DNA of 21,857 nt from an uncultured Collinsella sp. (lineage in GTDB: Bacteria; Actinomycetota; Coriobacteriia; Coriobacteriales; Coriobacteriaceae). Positions 4,660 to 13,757 of the stretch are shown one piece after another (within the stretch, counting starts at the first letter, position 1; the number at the start of each line of letters is the position of its first letter). The translations under genes and the position numbers were made by a program. A model generated the notes under the pieces. It was not told where the DNA came from. It made no database searches and saw only the letters and a program-made list of their open reading frames with translations. The stretch is from the NCBI GenBank assembly GCA_900541725.1, contig UQLB01000029.1:1-21857 (forward strand), written 5' to 3'.

Positions 4660-5877
4660 TTAATTATTTTTGAGCAAGTCCAAAATTGTATCTGCGAGCT
4701 GGGGTTTTGTTAGCACAGGAAGTTCTTGCGTACCCGCTGCGCTCACGATCCAAGCCTTGTTGGTATCGGTTCCAAAGCCCGAATCGGCGCGCGAGACATC
4801 GTTGGCGATGATCGCATCGCAACCCTTGCGGGCAAGTTTGTGCTGCGCGTACTCCACGACGTTATCGGTCTCGGCTGCAAAGCCGATCACGCACCGCTCT
4901 CCCTTTTGGCGCGAAAGTTCGGCCAAAATATCGACCGTCTCGACGAGTTCGATGCGATCCAAGCGTTCGTTGGCCTTTTTGAGCTTATGGTCCGCAGGGG
5001 ATACGGGAGTGTAGTCGGCGACGGCCGCAGCGCAAATGGCAGCGTCGGCCGTCTGGAAGGCGTTTAACGCCGCCTGCAGCATCTCTGCGGCGGTCTGCAC
5101 GCGCACGCACTCTACGCCGCGGGGGACATCGAGCGACGTCGGTCCCAGCACGAGCGTGACCGCAGCGCCGCGGCGTACGGCCTCCCCTGCCAGGGCGATG
5201 CCCATCTTGCCCGACGACCGGTTGCCAATGAAGCGCACGGGGTCGATCGGTTCGTGCGTGGGGCCGGCAGTGATCACGATGCGCTTGCCTGCCAGGTCTT
5301 GCGGGACGGGGTCGAGTACCTCGCAGACGGCCTCGACGATGTCCTGGGGCTCGCTCATGCGGCCCGTGTCCACGTCGCCGCAGGCAAGGTAGCCGCTGCC
5401 GGGTCCCACCACATGCACGCCGCGGTCGCGCAGCGTGGCCATATTGGCCCGCGTCGCCGGCGCCTTCCACATGCCGTTGTTCATAGCGGGTGCGATCACG
5501 ATGGGTCGCGGCGTCGCAAGCAGCGTGGTGGAGATGAGGTCGTCGGCGATGCCGTTGGCCATCTTGGCGATGATATTGGCCGTCGCGGGCGCCACGACCA
5601 CCAGATCGGGCTCCTGTGCCAGCGAAATGTGGTGGATGGGGTCGGAGGGGTCGTCGAATAGCCCAACCGCGACCGGCTCATTGGTGAGCGCACGGAAGGT
5701 GAGCGGGCCCACGAACTCCGTGGCATGCTCGCTCATAACGACCTTGACGCGCGCGCCGCGCTTTTGCAACAGGCGCACGATATTGCACGACTTATAGGCG
5801 GCGATCCCGCCGGTAATGCCCAGCAGGATCGTTTTTCCCTCAAGTTGCATTGAATTGTTGGATGCCGCTGTCATCAT
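4660..5877 (-). CDS. coaBC: Bifunctional phosphopantothenoylcysteine decarboxylase/phosphopantothenate-cysteine ligase
   Basis: It joins cysteine to 4'-phosphopantothenate and decarboxylates the product to 4'-phosphopantetheine, steps two and three from pantothenate to coenzyme A. The 405-aa length is normal. The flavin decarboxylase half (about 14-190) has ITGGIAAYK (21-29), the active-site His in HHISLAQ (83), PAMNNGMW (130-137) and the flexible-loop Cys in YLACGDVDTGRM (166). The ligase half (from about 198) has VITAGPTHEPIDPVR, NRSSGKMG, a VGFAAET-like stretch and GCDAIIANDV. The first ATG follows the upstream stop directly (TAAATG), with AAGGAAG as ribosome binding site. It is the last protein gene of the block. 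Confidence 0.95.
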   Translation of the reverse strand: MMTAASNNSMQLEGKTILLGITGGIAAYKSCNIVRLLQKRGARVKVVMSEHATEFVGPLTFRALTNEPVAVGLFDDPSDPIHHISLAQEPDLVVVAPATANIIAKMANGIADDLISTTLLATPRPIVIAPAMNNGMWKAPATRANMATLRDRGVHVVGPGSGYLACGDVDTGRMSEPQDIVEAVCEVLDPVPQDLAGKRIVITAGPTHEPIDPVRFIGNRSSGKMGIALAGEAVRRGAAVTLVLGPTSLDVPRGVECVRVQTAAEMLQAALNAFQTADAAICAAAVADYTPVSPADHKLKKANERLDRIELVETVDILAELSRQKGERCVIGFAAETDNVVEYAQHKLARKGCDAIIANDVSRADSGFGTDTNKAWIVSAAGTQELPVLTKPQLADTILDLLKNN

Positions 5878-6597
5878 TTAGGCTTCCTTGCTGGGAAGCA
5901 CCAGCAGGCGGTGGCAGTACGGGCAATGCGTAATCTCACTACCGTCGTGGTTGAGGTCGCTCATGGACGATGCCTGCAGCGCGGTGTGGCAGACCGTGGG
6001 GATGTTGCCCTGGATGGTCTCGACGGCCAGGCCGCGGAACTGCTTGAGCAGGCGCTCATAATCGGTGAGCACGTCGGTCGGCAGCGTGGCGGCAAGCGCG
6101 GTGCGCTCCTTGGTGGCGGCATCAATCTGAGCCTGGAGGTCGGCGGCCTTGGCGCGGGCGGCCTTGGTGTCGGCCTTCACGCCCTCCTCGAACTTGGCGA
6201 TGATGGCCTGCGCACGGGCCTCGCGGTCGAGCGCCTCTTTGTGGGCGTCGACGACATCTTTGCGGGTGTGTTCGATCTTGTCCAGACGCTTGGTCAGGGT
6301 GGCGAGTTCGTTCTCCAGGTCCTGAACCTCGCGGTAGTCAGAGCCGTCGACGTGGCGCTTCTTGGCGGCCTCGATGGCGTTGTTGGTCTGAATCTCGGTG
6401 GTGTTGAGATCGTCGAGCTCAATGTCCAGGTCCTTGCGCTGGGCGTAGAGCTTGGTCATCTCGGACTTGAGCTTCACATAGGTCTTGCGCTTGGAAGCGA
6501 GCTCCTTGAGCTCCGGCATATTGGCAAGTTCGCTCTTGTTGCGGGCGAGCTCCAAATCGATCTGTTGCAGCTTGAGTAGCGTAGCGCCGGCGCTCAT
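5878..6597 (-). CDS. Coiled-coil zinc-ribbon protein (COG1579/C4-type family)
   Basis: The product is 239 aa. The ATG at 6595-6597 is preferred over one 36 bases upstream because AAAAGGAG lies at good distance and gives the usual 4-base ATGA overlap with the NIF3 gene. Residues about 5-185 are an Arg/Lys/Glu-rich coiled coil; the end holds a small ribbon, VCHTAL then HCPYCHRLL. The family binds zinc through two Cys pairs; here the first pair has only its second Cys (PTVC where CxxC is expected). Homologues are named for a role in flagellar or nucleic acid work, but the function in non-motile gut actinomycetes is not known. The neighbouring NIF3 gene is its frequent partner. Confidence 0.8.
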   Translation of the reverse strand: MSAGATLLKLQQIDLELARNKSELANMPELKELASKRKTYVKLKSEMTKLYAQRKDLDIELDDLNTTEIQTNNAIEAAKKRHVDGSDYREVQDLENELATLTKRLDKIEHTRKDVVDAHKEALDREARAQAIIAKFEEGVKADTKAARAKAADLQAQIDAATKERTALAATLPTDVLTDYERLLKQFRGLAVETIQGNIPTVCHTALQASSMSDLNHDGSEITHCPYCHRLLVLPSKEA

Positions 6598-7403
6598 AAG
6601 TTCTCTCCTTTTGTCACAGTCCACCATTGGCAAGGGTTCAGTATTTTAATCGCATGACGGGGGTCGACCCCGGCGTCAACTGCAGAGTTCATCAATATAT
6701 CAACGAACGGCTCCTCGGAGCGGTCGTGGCCGAGCAAGATCACCGGCAGCCCGCGTAAGGCAAGGTCTTGCGCCACGTGGTAGCCCGCCTCGCCCGTCAC
6801 GACAACATCTGCGCCCGCGGCGATGGCGAGCTCTCCGAAGTCGCCCAGGGAGCCGCCCAAAATGGCGACGGTGCGGCACGGGCGATCAGCTTTGCCCCAC
6901 ACACGCGGGTCGCCGCCAAAGGCCGTGGCAGCACGGGTGGCAAGATCGCGCAGCGTGCACGAGTCGTTGAGCGTTGCAAGTGCGCCCAGGCCGGTGGCCT
7001 CGGGGTCGTCCACGTGCTCCAGTGAGCTCACGGGTACGGCACCCAGCAGCTTGCTCAGACAGACACGGGCTTCGTGCGAGCGGTCCAGGTTGGTGTGGAG
7101 CGATATGATGCTCACGCCGCAACGCGCTGCCTCGTAGAGCGCCGCGCTGCATTGGGGGCGTGCGGAATCCGCCGGACAAAAGGCCTCGGGCGCCTTGATG
7201 TATATGGGATGATGCGTCAGCAGCACGTTGGCACCGGCTTCTTGGGCGCGGCGAACATTAGCTTCGGTCGCATCGAGCGCGCAGGCAACGCCGGTGATCT
7301 CCGCGGCCGGATCGCCAACGGAGAGTCCTACGTGATCCCAGCCCTCGGCGTCCGCCTTGGGGTAGCGCGCCAGCAGCCCACGTTCAAGCTCGGCGACGAT
7401 CAT
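6594..7403 (-). CDS. NIF3/YqfO-family metal-binding protein (GTP cyclohydrolase 1 type 2 homologue)
   Basis: The product is 269 aa. Metal ligands of the family are visible: LLTHHPIY (His64, His65), HTNLD (His103, Asp107) and the C-terminal GEAGYH (203-208) with LLGHDRSEEPF. The family forms hexameric rings with a two-metal site; some members are called GTP cyclohydrolase type 2, but the cellular role is poorly settled, so I leave the name general. It lacks the long insert of Bacillus YqfO. It overlaps the cysteine desulfurase gene by 4 bases (ATGA) at its start and the zinc-ribbon gene by 4 bases at its end, so all three are probably translated in a coupled way. Confidence 0.88.
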   Translation of the reverse strand: MIVAELERGLLARYPKADAEGWDHVGLSVGDPAAEITGVACALDATEANVRRAQEAGANVLLTHHPIYIKAPEAFCPADSARPQCSAALYEAARCGVSIISLHTNLDRSHEARVCLSKLLGAVPVSSLEHVDDPEATGLGALATLNDSCTLRDLATRAATAFGGDPRVWGKADRPCRTVAILGGSLGDFGELAIAAGADVVVTGEAGYHVAQDLALRGLPVILLGHDRSEEPFVDILMNSAVDAGVDPRHAIKILNPCQWWTVTKGENL

Positions 7404-8578
7404 GCGGCACCCACGATCGAGAGCAGCGTCTGGGCAAACTCGTCCAGGTCGACAGGGTTCACACGGTCATCAAACGAGATACGCAGAGCGCCCAATGCCT
7501 GCTCGCGACCAATGCCCATGGCGCTGAGAACATGGCTCGGGTCCATGCTGCCGCTCGAGCATGCCGAGCCTGCCGACACCTCAAAGCCGGCGGCGTCGAG
7601 CTTGATGATGAGCTCCTCGGAGTCCATGCCGTCAATGTAGATCGATACCATGCCGGGCAGACGGTCGGCTTGCGCGTAGTCGCCCATGGTGGCGTGAATG
7701 CGCGGATGGGCCGTAAGCGTGGCGTAGAGCTTGTCGGATAAGGCCTGCAGCGTTGTACGCTCCTGGGCCACGCGGGGCGCCAACGTGCGGGCGGCAGCGG
7801 CAAAAGCCAGCTGTGTACGCAGGTCCTGCGTGCCGGCACGACGACCGGCCTCCTGTCCGCCGCCAAAGATGCGGGGTCGCAGTGGGGTGCGGGTCTTAAC
7901 GTAGAGCGCGCCAGATGCCACAGGACCGCCGATCTTGTGCGCGGCAACGGTCATAGCATCGACGCCCAGCTCGGTGACATCGAGCGGAATATGCAAGTAG
8001 CCTTGGATGGCATCGGTATGAAACAGGGCGCCGGCAGCATGTGCGGCGGCGGCCAGCTCGCGGATGGGCTGCACCACGCCGGTCTCGTTGTTGGCAACCA
8101 TGATGCTCACGAGCGCCACGTCGTCGCCTAGCAGCTCGACAAGGGCGGCAGGCTCAATGTAGCCCGCACGGCAGGGCTGTACCAGGTCGACGGAAAAGCC
8201 GGCGGCACGCAGCAGCGGCAGGTTGTCCAGAATCGAATCGTGCTCAATCGCCGACACGATCACGCGGTCGCGCTTGCGATCGCGCTGACGAGCGCCCTCG
8301 GCAAGACCGAGCAGCGCCAGCTGGTTTGCCTCGGTGCCGCCGTTGGTCAAGATGATCTCGGACGGACGGACGCGCGCGCCAAAGCTGCGGGCAATCTCGC
8401 GACGGGCAACTTCCAGGCGTGCGGCGGCCTTGCGTCCAAGCGAGTGCAGCGAGTTGGGGTTGACGCCGGCAAGCTCGCTGTCGTCATATTCGCGCTGCGC
8501 AAGGCGCGCCTCGGCGCGCATGGGCGTCGAGGCGGCGTAGTCAAGATTCACGGGTATGCGGTTTTGACCTGCGGTCAT
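7400..8578 (-). CDS. Cysteine desulfurase, IscS/NifS type
   Basis: This PLP enzyme takes sulfur from L-cysteine, leaving alanine, and passes it as persulfide to Fe-S cluster or tRNA thiolation partners. The 392-aa protein has LDYAASTP near the start, TNGGTEANQLAL (78-89), the cofactor-stacking His in EHDSI (113), VANNETGVVQ (161-170), PLP Lys215 in AAHKIGGP, GGGQEAGRRAGT (239-250) and catalytic Cys340 in the loop SAGSACSSGSMDPSH. No scaffold (iscU) or thiI gene follows, so the acceptor cannot be read from context; iscS, nifS or a tRNA-dedicated enzyme are all possible names. A GGAGG 11 bases before the ATG lies inside the end of rpe. Confidence 0.92.
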   Translation of the reverse strand: MTAGQNRIPVNLDYAASTPMRAEARLAQREYDDSELAGVNPNSLHSLGRKAAARLEVARREIARSFGARVRPSEIILTNGGTEANQLALLGLAEGARQRDRKRDRVIVSAIEHDSILDNLPLLRAAGFSVDLVQPCRAGYIEPAALVELLGDDVALVSIMVANNETGVVQPIRELAAAAHAAGALFHTDAIQGYLHIPLDVTELGVDAMTVAAHKIGGPVASGALYVKTRTPLRPRIFGGGQEAGRRAGTQDLRTQLAFAAAARTLAPRVAQERTTLQALSDKLYATLTAHPRIHATMGDYAQADRLPGMVSIYIDGMDSEELIIKLDAAGFEVSAGSACSSGSMDPSHVLSAMGIGREQALGALRISFDDRVNPVDLDEFAQTLLSIVGAA

Positions 8579-8584
8579 AAGGGT

Positions 8585-9256
8585 TTATGCCTCCTGTGCA
8601 GCCTCGTTGCCCAGCTTCTGCAGCAGCGCAACCTCGGCAGCGGGATCTTCGGACTTAAATACGGCAGAACCGGCCACCAGGACATTTGCGCCGGCCTTGA
8701 CGACCTCGGCAATGTTCTTGGAAGAAATGCCACCGTCGACCTCGATCATGGGCGAAACGCCGTGACGCTCGCACATGGCCTTGAGCTCGTGGAGCTTAGC
8801 GATGGTGCCCGGGATAAAGCTCTGGCCGCCAAAGCCGGGGTTCACGCTCATGAGCAGCACCATATCGACGACGTCGATGATGCTCTCGAGCACGCACACG
8901 GGGGTGGCGGGGTTGAGCACAACGCCGGCCTTGACGCCGCGCTGCTGCAGATGCGTGAGCGTGCGGTGCAGGTGCGTGGAAGCCTCGTAGTGCACGGTGA
9001 TCATGTCGGCGCCGGCGTCGGCGTACCAATCGACCGTCTCGTCGGGGTTCGATACCATCAGGTGCGCGTCGACCGGTACATCGGTGGAGCGCTTGACGGC
9101 CTTAAGGATGTCGACGCCAAAGGTGAGGTTGCCGGTAAAGTGGCCGTCCATGACGTCGAAGTGCACGTAGTCGGCGCCGGCGATCTTGTCGAGGTCGCCC
9201 TTGAGGTTGGCCATATCGGCCGAAAGGATGGACGGAGCGATTTTAATGGAACCCAT
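8585..9256 (-). CDS. rpe: Ribulose-phosphate 3-epimerase
   Basis: It interconverts D-ribulose 5-phosphate and D-xylulose 5-phosphate in the pentose phosphate pathway. The 223-aa TIM barrel is of normal length, with IAPSILSAD at the start, metal and acid/base residues in HFDVMDGHF (His32, Asp34) and DAHLM (His65), the phosphate loop NPGFGGQ (139-145) and Asp174 in EVDGGI. AGAAAGG upstream of the ATG is the ribosome binding site. It starts 18 bases after gpsA and ends 6 bases before the cysteine desulfurase gene. In many Firmicutes rpe sits near rsgA; here it is next to gpsA instead. Confidence 0.97.
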   Translation of the reverse strand: MGSIKIAPSILSADMANLKGDLDKIAGADYVHFDVMDGHFTGNLTFGVDILKAVKRSTDVPVDAHLMVSNPDETVDWYADAGADMITVHYEASTHLHRTLTHLQQRGVKAGVVLNPATPVCVLESIIDVVDMVLLMSVNPGFGGQSFIPGTIAKLHELKAMCERHGVSPMIEVDGGISSKNIAEVVKAGANVLVAGSAVFKSEDPAAEVALLQKLGNEAAQEA

Positions 9257-9274
9257 GGTAGAAGCCTTTCTGCG

Positions 9275-10282
9275 CTAGTCGGTGAGTCCGTAGAACTCTT
9301 GGGAGGGTACGCGGTCGGTAAGAATCTCGAGCGCCCTATCCAAAGTAACACCGTTGTAGAGCGTTTGCTCCACGGCAAAGGTGAGCGGAATGTCTACGCC
9401 CAGTGAACGGGCAAGCTCGCTCACGCTGCGGGCCGCGACGGCGCCCTCGACAACCATATGCGTGCGCGTCTGATACTCGTCGAGCGACACGCCGTGGGCA
9501 AACTCGTAGCCAAAGGTGCGGTTGCGCGAATGCTCCGAGGTGCAGGTGGCAATGAGGTCACCCATGCCGGCAAGTCCCATGCAGGTCATAGCTTGACCGC
9601 CGCGGGCATGCACCAGACGGCTAATCTCGGCCAGGCCGCGCGTCATGATGAGGGCGAGCGTGTTGTCGCCGGCACCGGTGCCGGCGGAGATGCCGCACAC
9701 GATGGCGATGACATTTTTCATGGCGCCGCAGACCTCGACACCGGTCATGTCTTGCGACAGATAGATGCGGAAGGCCGTGGACAGGAGCAGGTCCTTAAAG
9801 GTCTCCCCTATCTGCGGATCTTTGCTGGCGATGACGGCGGCAGAAAGCCCGCCGCGGCAGATCTCCTCGGCATGGTTGGGGCCCGAGAGCGCCGCCACGC
9901 GCGCCTCGTTGCCGATCTCGCTGGCGATGACCTCGCTCATGAGCAGGCCGGACTCGGGCTCAATGCCCTTGGTGAGGCAGAGCACCGGGGTATTGGCTGC
10001 GATAAAGGGCGCGGCCTGGTGGCACACGCTGCGAAGGTGCGTCGAAGGAACGGCGAAGATGATGGCCTCGGCGCCGTCGAGCGCCTGTACCAGGTCCGTG
10101 GTGGCGACGACGTTGCCGGGCAGCTCGTAGCCCACCAAATACCGGGGGTTACGGTGCTCGCCGTTGATGCCGGCGGCCGTCTGCTCGCTGTGGGCCCACA
10201 TGGTCACGCGCTCGGCACGCGCGGCAGCAAGGCCGGCGACGGCGGTTCCCCAGGAGCCGGAGCCAATCAGCGCAACATTCAT
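9275..10282 (-). CDS. gpsA: Glycerol-3-phosphate dehydrogenase (NAD(P)+)
   Basis: It reduces dihydroxyacetone phosphate to sn-glycerol 3-phosphate, the backbone for phospholipids. The 335-aa protein has the Rossmann motif GSGSWGT (7-13), LTKGIEPE around Lys105, ALSGPNHAEE (131-140) and the catalytic Lys189 in CGAMKNVIAI, followed by GTGAGDNTLA. ATAGGAGAGAG before the ATG is a strong ribosome binding site. It starts 9 bases after plsY, whose product uses glycerol 3-phosphate, so the two form a functional pair at the membrane. Confidence 0.97.
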   Translation of the reverse strand: MNVALIGSGSWGTAVAGLAAARAERVTMWAHSEQTAAGINGEHRNPRYLVGYELPGNVVATTDLVQALDGAEAIIFAVPSTHLRSVCHQAAPFIAANTPVLCLTKGIEPESGLLMSEVIASEIGNEARVAALSGPNHAEEICRGGLSAAVIASKDPQIGETFKDLLLSTAFRIYLSQDMTGVEVCGAMKNVIAIVCGISAGTGAGDNTLALIMTRGLAEISRLVHARGGQAMTCMGLAGMGDLIATCTSEHSRNRTFGYEFAHGVSLDEYQTRTHMVVEGAVAARSVSELARSLGVDIPLTFAVEQTLYNGVTLDRALEILTDRVPSQEFYGLTD

Positions 10283-10291
10283 GACTCTCTC

Positions 10292-10975
10292 CTATTTATC
10301 GTCGGGCTCGGTGACGCGCTTGGTAAACGAGAGCTTGGACTCCTTACCGGTCATGAGCTTTTTGATGTTCGCACGATGGGCCCACACCACGGTGATGCCG
10401 ATCATCGCCATGCAAAACTTAAGGCCTAGGCTGCTGTACGGAAAGACCGCACAAGCGGCGATGGGAAGTCCGATGGCCGCGGCAAGCGAGCCCACCGACA
10501 CAAACTTGGTGATGGCGACGGCCACGATAAACATGCCCAGCAGCGACAGGCCAATGGGCCAGTACCAGGCGAGGATAACGCCCAGACCAACTGCGATACC
10601 CTTGCCGCCGTGGAAGTTGAGATAGGGCGAGAAGATATGGCCCCACACGGCTGCCAGGCAGATGACGCCGAGCATCCAGTCGCCGGGGGCACCGGGCGCC
10701 ATAATGTTCGGCGGAAAGCCATAGCCCAAGTCGGCAATGAGCGGACGCGCGATAAGGACGCAGATGGCGCCCTTAAGGCAGTCGAGCAGCAGCGTGAGCG
10801 CGGCTACCTTGGGGCCGGCCACACGCAGGGCGTTGGTGGTGCCGATGTTGCCGGAGCCCGCCTTGCGAATGTCGGTGTGGTTGAACACGCGGCCCAGGAT
10901 CAGGCCAAACGGAATCGCTCCGATAAAGAACGAGACCACGGCGCAGATGGCGGTCAGCAGAATCGGATTATGCAT
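10292..10975 (-). CDS. plsY: Acyl-phosphate:glycerol-3-phosphate acyltransferase
   Basis: This membrane enzyme transfers the acyl group of acyl-phosphate to glycerol 3-phosphate, giving lysophosphatidate. The ATG at 10973-10975 is chosen over a longer reading because AAGGAG lies 7 bases upstream and MHNPILLTAI starts the first helix; length 227 aa. It shows the three family loops: AGSGNIGTTN (39-48), HGGKGIAVG (122-130) and a C-terminal HRANIKKLMTGKE stretch. About five membrane helices are visible. The start overlaps the end of der by 8 bases. The acyl-phosphate maker PlsX is not in the window. Confidence 0.95.
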   Translation of the reverse strand: MHNPILLTAICAVVSFFIGAIPFGLILGRVFNHTDIRKAGSGNIGTTNALRVAGPKVAALTLLLDCLKGAICVLIARPLIADLGYGFPPNIMAPGAPGDWMLGVICLAAVWGHIFSPYLNFHGGKGIAVGLGVILAWYWPIGLSLLGMFIVAVAITKFVSVGSLAAAIGLPIAACAVFPYSSLGLKFCMAMIGITVVWAHRANIKKLMTGKESKLSFTKRVTEPDDK

Positions 10976-12302
10976 CCTTTTGCTCCTTCTTCCTAAAGAA
11001 GAGTCGAATGGGTGTGCCGGCAAAGTCGAAGGTCGAGCGCATGCGGTTTTCGACGTAGCGCTGATAGGTGTCGTTGACCAGATCGCTGTGGTTGACGAAG
11101 AACGTGAACGTCGGCGGGTTGACGCCCGTCTGGGTCACGTAGTGCATGCGCAGGCGGCGCTTGCCGTCCACCACGGTATGACCGAACTCGCGCAGGTCGG
11201 TGAGGAACGTGTTGAGGCGCGAGGTGCTGATCTTCTGCGAGCGCGTCTTTTCGGCGGCGTCGACCATCGCCCAGATCTTCTCGACGCTGCGGCCAGTGAG
11301 GGCAGAGATGCGCAGGTACTGGGCCCAGGGAGCCATGACGCCCAGACGGCGGTCGATGGTCTCCATGCAGGCCTCGCGTTTACGGTCGTCGTCGAGCAGG
11401 TCCCACTTGTTGAGCAGCACCACGATGGCGCAGCCGCGCTCGATGGCAAGGCCCATGACCTTTTGGTCCTGCTCGGTGACGCCCACGGAGGCGTCGACGA
11501 CGAGCAGCGCCACGTCGGCGCGGTCGATGGCGCGCAGGCCGCGAACCATCGAGTAGTACTCGATGTTCTCGTACACGGTGCTCTTCTTACGAATGCCCGC
11601 GGTGTCGACCATGCGGTAGTGCTTGCCGTTGCGCTCCACGACCGTGTCGATGGCATCGCGCGTGGTGCCGGCGATGTTGGACACAATGGAGCGGTCGGCG
11701 CCCAAGATGCGGTTGAACAGCGAGGACTTACCGGCGTTGGGGCGGCCGATGATGGCGACGTTGAGCGCGTCGGGGAACTCATCGGCGACCTCGTCCTCTT
11801 CCTCCGGAAGCAGGGCCACGATATCGTCGAGCAGGTCGCCCGTGCCGTGGCCGTGCAGGGCCGAGAGCGGCGTGGGCTCACCGATGCCGAGCGAATAGAA
11901 CTCCCAGATGCTGTCGTTTTCGCGATCGGGGTTGTCGAGCTTGTTCACCAGCAGAAAGACCGGCTTGTCGCAGCGCTTGAGCATGCGGGCGACCGACTCG
12001 TCCTCCTCGGTGACGCCGGTGCGGCCGTCGACCACAAACAGGATGACGGCGGCTTCCTCGGCGGCGGCGAGCGCCTGGTCGCGGATGGATGTGGCAAAGA
12101 CGTCATCGCTCTTGAGCGGCTCGATACCGCCCGTGTCGACGATGGTGAACTCGCGGCCGTTCCAATCGGCCGTGTGATACGAGCGGTCGCGCGTGACGCC
12201 GCGGGACTCGTGGACGATGGCGTCCGAGGTCTGGGCCAGGCGGTTAACGAGCGTGGACTTGCCCACGTTGGGGCGTCCAACGACGGCGACGATAGGTTTC
12301 AT
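10968..12302 (-). CDS. der: Ribosome biogenesis GTPase Der (EngA)
   Basis: This double-GTPase helps mature the 50S ribosomal subunit. The start is ATG 12300-12302 (AAAGGAGAG upstream, MKPIVAVVGRPNVGKS), not the longer open frame, giving 444 aa. First G domain: GRPNVGKS (9-16), GVTRDR, DTGGIE (56-61), NKLD (120-123). Second: GRPNAGKS (186-193), AGTTRD, DTAGIR, NKWD (298-301). A KH-like domain follows and the protein ends in a Lys-rich tail (FFRKKEQKDA). It starts 10 bases after the DUF512 gene and overlaps plsY, an arrangement seen in other Coriobacteriia as far as I recall. Confidence 0.97.
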   Translation of the reverse strand: MKPIVAVVGRPNVGKSTLVNRLAQTSDAIVHESRGVTRDRSYHTADWNGREFTIVDTGGIEPLKSDDVFATSIRDQALAAAEEAAVILFVVDGRTGVTEEDESVARMLKRCDKPVFLLVNKLDNPDRENDSIWEFYSLGIGEPTPLSALHGHGTGDLLDDIVALLPEEEDEVADEFPDALNVAIIGRPNAGKSSLFNRILGADRSIVSNIAGTTRDAIDTVVERNGKHYRMVDTAGIRKKSTVYENIEYYSMVRGLRAIDRADVALLVVDASVGVTEQDQKVMGLAIERGCAIVVLLNKWDLLDDDRKREACMETIDRRLGVMAPWAQYLRISALTGRSVEKIWAMVDAAEKTRSQKISTSRLNTFLTDLREFGHTVVDGKRRLRMHYVTQTGVNPPTFTFFVNHSDLVNDTYQRYVENRMRSTFDFAGTPIRLFFRKKEQKDA

Positions 12303-12312
12303 CTGCTCTCCT

Positions 12313-13755
12313 TTAATGGATAGGGTCAGCGGTATTAGTAGAGTCGGCAGGCACAATGCCAAGGATGTGCTCCAGGGTATCGAGCAGCTCATGCGGCATG
12401 GTCGACACCACATGAACCTCGGCGCCGCGACTGGTAAGGCTTGCGAGTAAATCGTCACGATGATACTCGTCAAGCGTCATGCCGTCAGCGTTGAACATGA
12501 GCTTAGGCACAAAGAGCATAACCCCCGACAGGTCTTGCGGCAGCTGCTCCAGAATGTCACACGCGACGATGAGGCCGGTCACGTCCACGTTGCCGCCAAA
12601 GTAGCGGTTCTTGATGGCCGTGACAGTGCCGGAAAGGCCCTGTGGAGACTCCACGAAGCGGGCGACGGTATCGCGTGCGCTGGCGCCCGAAAGACATACC
12701 AGGCGCTGGTCGCGGGCGGTCATAGCCTTGCGAACGCTGGCAAGGCGCTCGGCGTCGGCGGCAAGGACATCGTCTGTCTCGTCCAGATACGAGCGGATCA
12801 TGCCGATGCCGTCGTAGTACTGAGGGTAGCCGTCGTAAAAATCGGCCTCGGGCGGCTCGATACCGGCGTCCAGATAGAACTCGTCGCTCATCTGGAACGT
12901 GTGGCGGCCAAAGCGCTCGTACGCGCGATCCTGGAAGGGTCGGATCATGGCGATGGTCTCGCGCGCCAGCTCAGGCTTGTCGCTGTAGGACCAGCTAAAG
13001 CGGTTCTGGTGCTTGGTAAAACCGAGCGGCACGATGCCCAGGCTCGTGATCTGTTCGTGCTCCTCGCAAAAGCGCAGGGTCTTCAGCAGTTCCTCGCCGT
13101 CGTTCATGCCGGGGCACAAAACGATCTGGGCGTGAATCTCGATGCCGGCGGCCATGATGGCCTCGAGCACGTCCATGCCGCGCTGGGCGTTGCGGCCCAT
13201 CATGCGGCGGCGGACATCGGGGCTCACGGCATGGACCGACACGTTCATGGGGCTCATGTTGCGATCGATAACGTTTTGCACGTCCTCGTCGGTGAGGTTG
13301 GTCAGCGTGACGAAGTTGCCCTGCAAAAAGCTCAGACGGTAGTCGTCATCGCGAATATAGAGCGTGGAGCGGCCGCCCTTGGGGAGCATCGTCATAAAGC
13401 AGAACACGCAGGCGTTTACGCAGGTACGCATGCCATCGAAGATGGGTCCATCGAACTCCAGGCCCCAGTCCTCGCCCGGGAAGCGGTCGAGCTCGACGGA
13501 GGTGACGCTGTTGTCGCGCGGGTCGAAAACCTCGAGGTCGACGGTGTCGTCGTCGGCTTCCCAGAGCCACACGATCATATCGGTAAGCTGCTCGCCGTTG
13601 ACCGTAAGTACGCGCATGCCCGGCTCGATACCCACATCCCACGCGGGCGATTCGGGACGCACGTTCTTTACGAGCGCGCCCTCACCCGGCTCGGGGTCGC
13701 GGCTGCGCCCGTAATCGGCCACCTCGGCGGCGTATGCGGGTACGGTCTGGTCCAT
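12313..13755 (-). CDS. PDZ, radical-SAM-like and DUF512 protein (TIGR03279 type)
   Basis: The start is ATG 13753-13755, two bases after the ispH stop; the longer frame overlaps ispH out of phase and is not used. Length 480 aa. A PDZ-like domain (about 25-100, with VRPESPAWDVGIEPGMRV) precedes a radical-SAM-like cluster motif, C-x3-C-x2-C at Cys112, Cys116 and Cys119, inside TCVNACVFCFM. The end carries the DUF512 region. Proteins of this build are annotated as putative Fe-S oxidoreductases in cyanobacteria, clostridia and actinobacteria, often beside der. Substrate unknown; translation is probably coupled to ispH because the nearest GGAG is 14 bases away. Confidence 0.9.
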   Translation of the reverse strand: MDQTVPAYAAEVADYGRSRDPEPGEGALVKNVRPESPAWDVGIEPGMRVLTVNGEQLTDMIVWLWEADDDTVDLEVFDPRDNSVTSVELDRFPGEDWGLEFDGPIFDGMRTCVNACVFCFMTMLPKGGRSTLYIRDDDYRLSFLQGNFVTLTNLTDEDVQNVIDRNMSPMNVSVHAVSPDVRRRMMGRNAQRGMDVLEAIMAAGIEIHAQIVLCPGMNDGEELLKTLRFCEEHEQITSLGIVPLGFTKHQNRFSWSYSDKPELARETIAMIRPFQDRAYERFGRHTFQMSDEFYLDAGIEPPEADFYDGYPQYYDGIGMIRSYLDETDDVLAADAERLASVRKAMTARDQRLVCLSGASARDTVARFVESPQGLSGTVTAIKNRYFGGNVDVTGLIVACDILEQLPQDLSGVMLFVPKLMFNADGMTLDEYHRDDLLASLTSRGAEVHVVSTMPHELLDTLEHILGIVPADSTNTADPIH

Positions 13756-13757
13756 GA

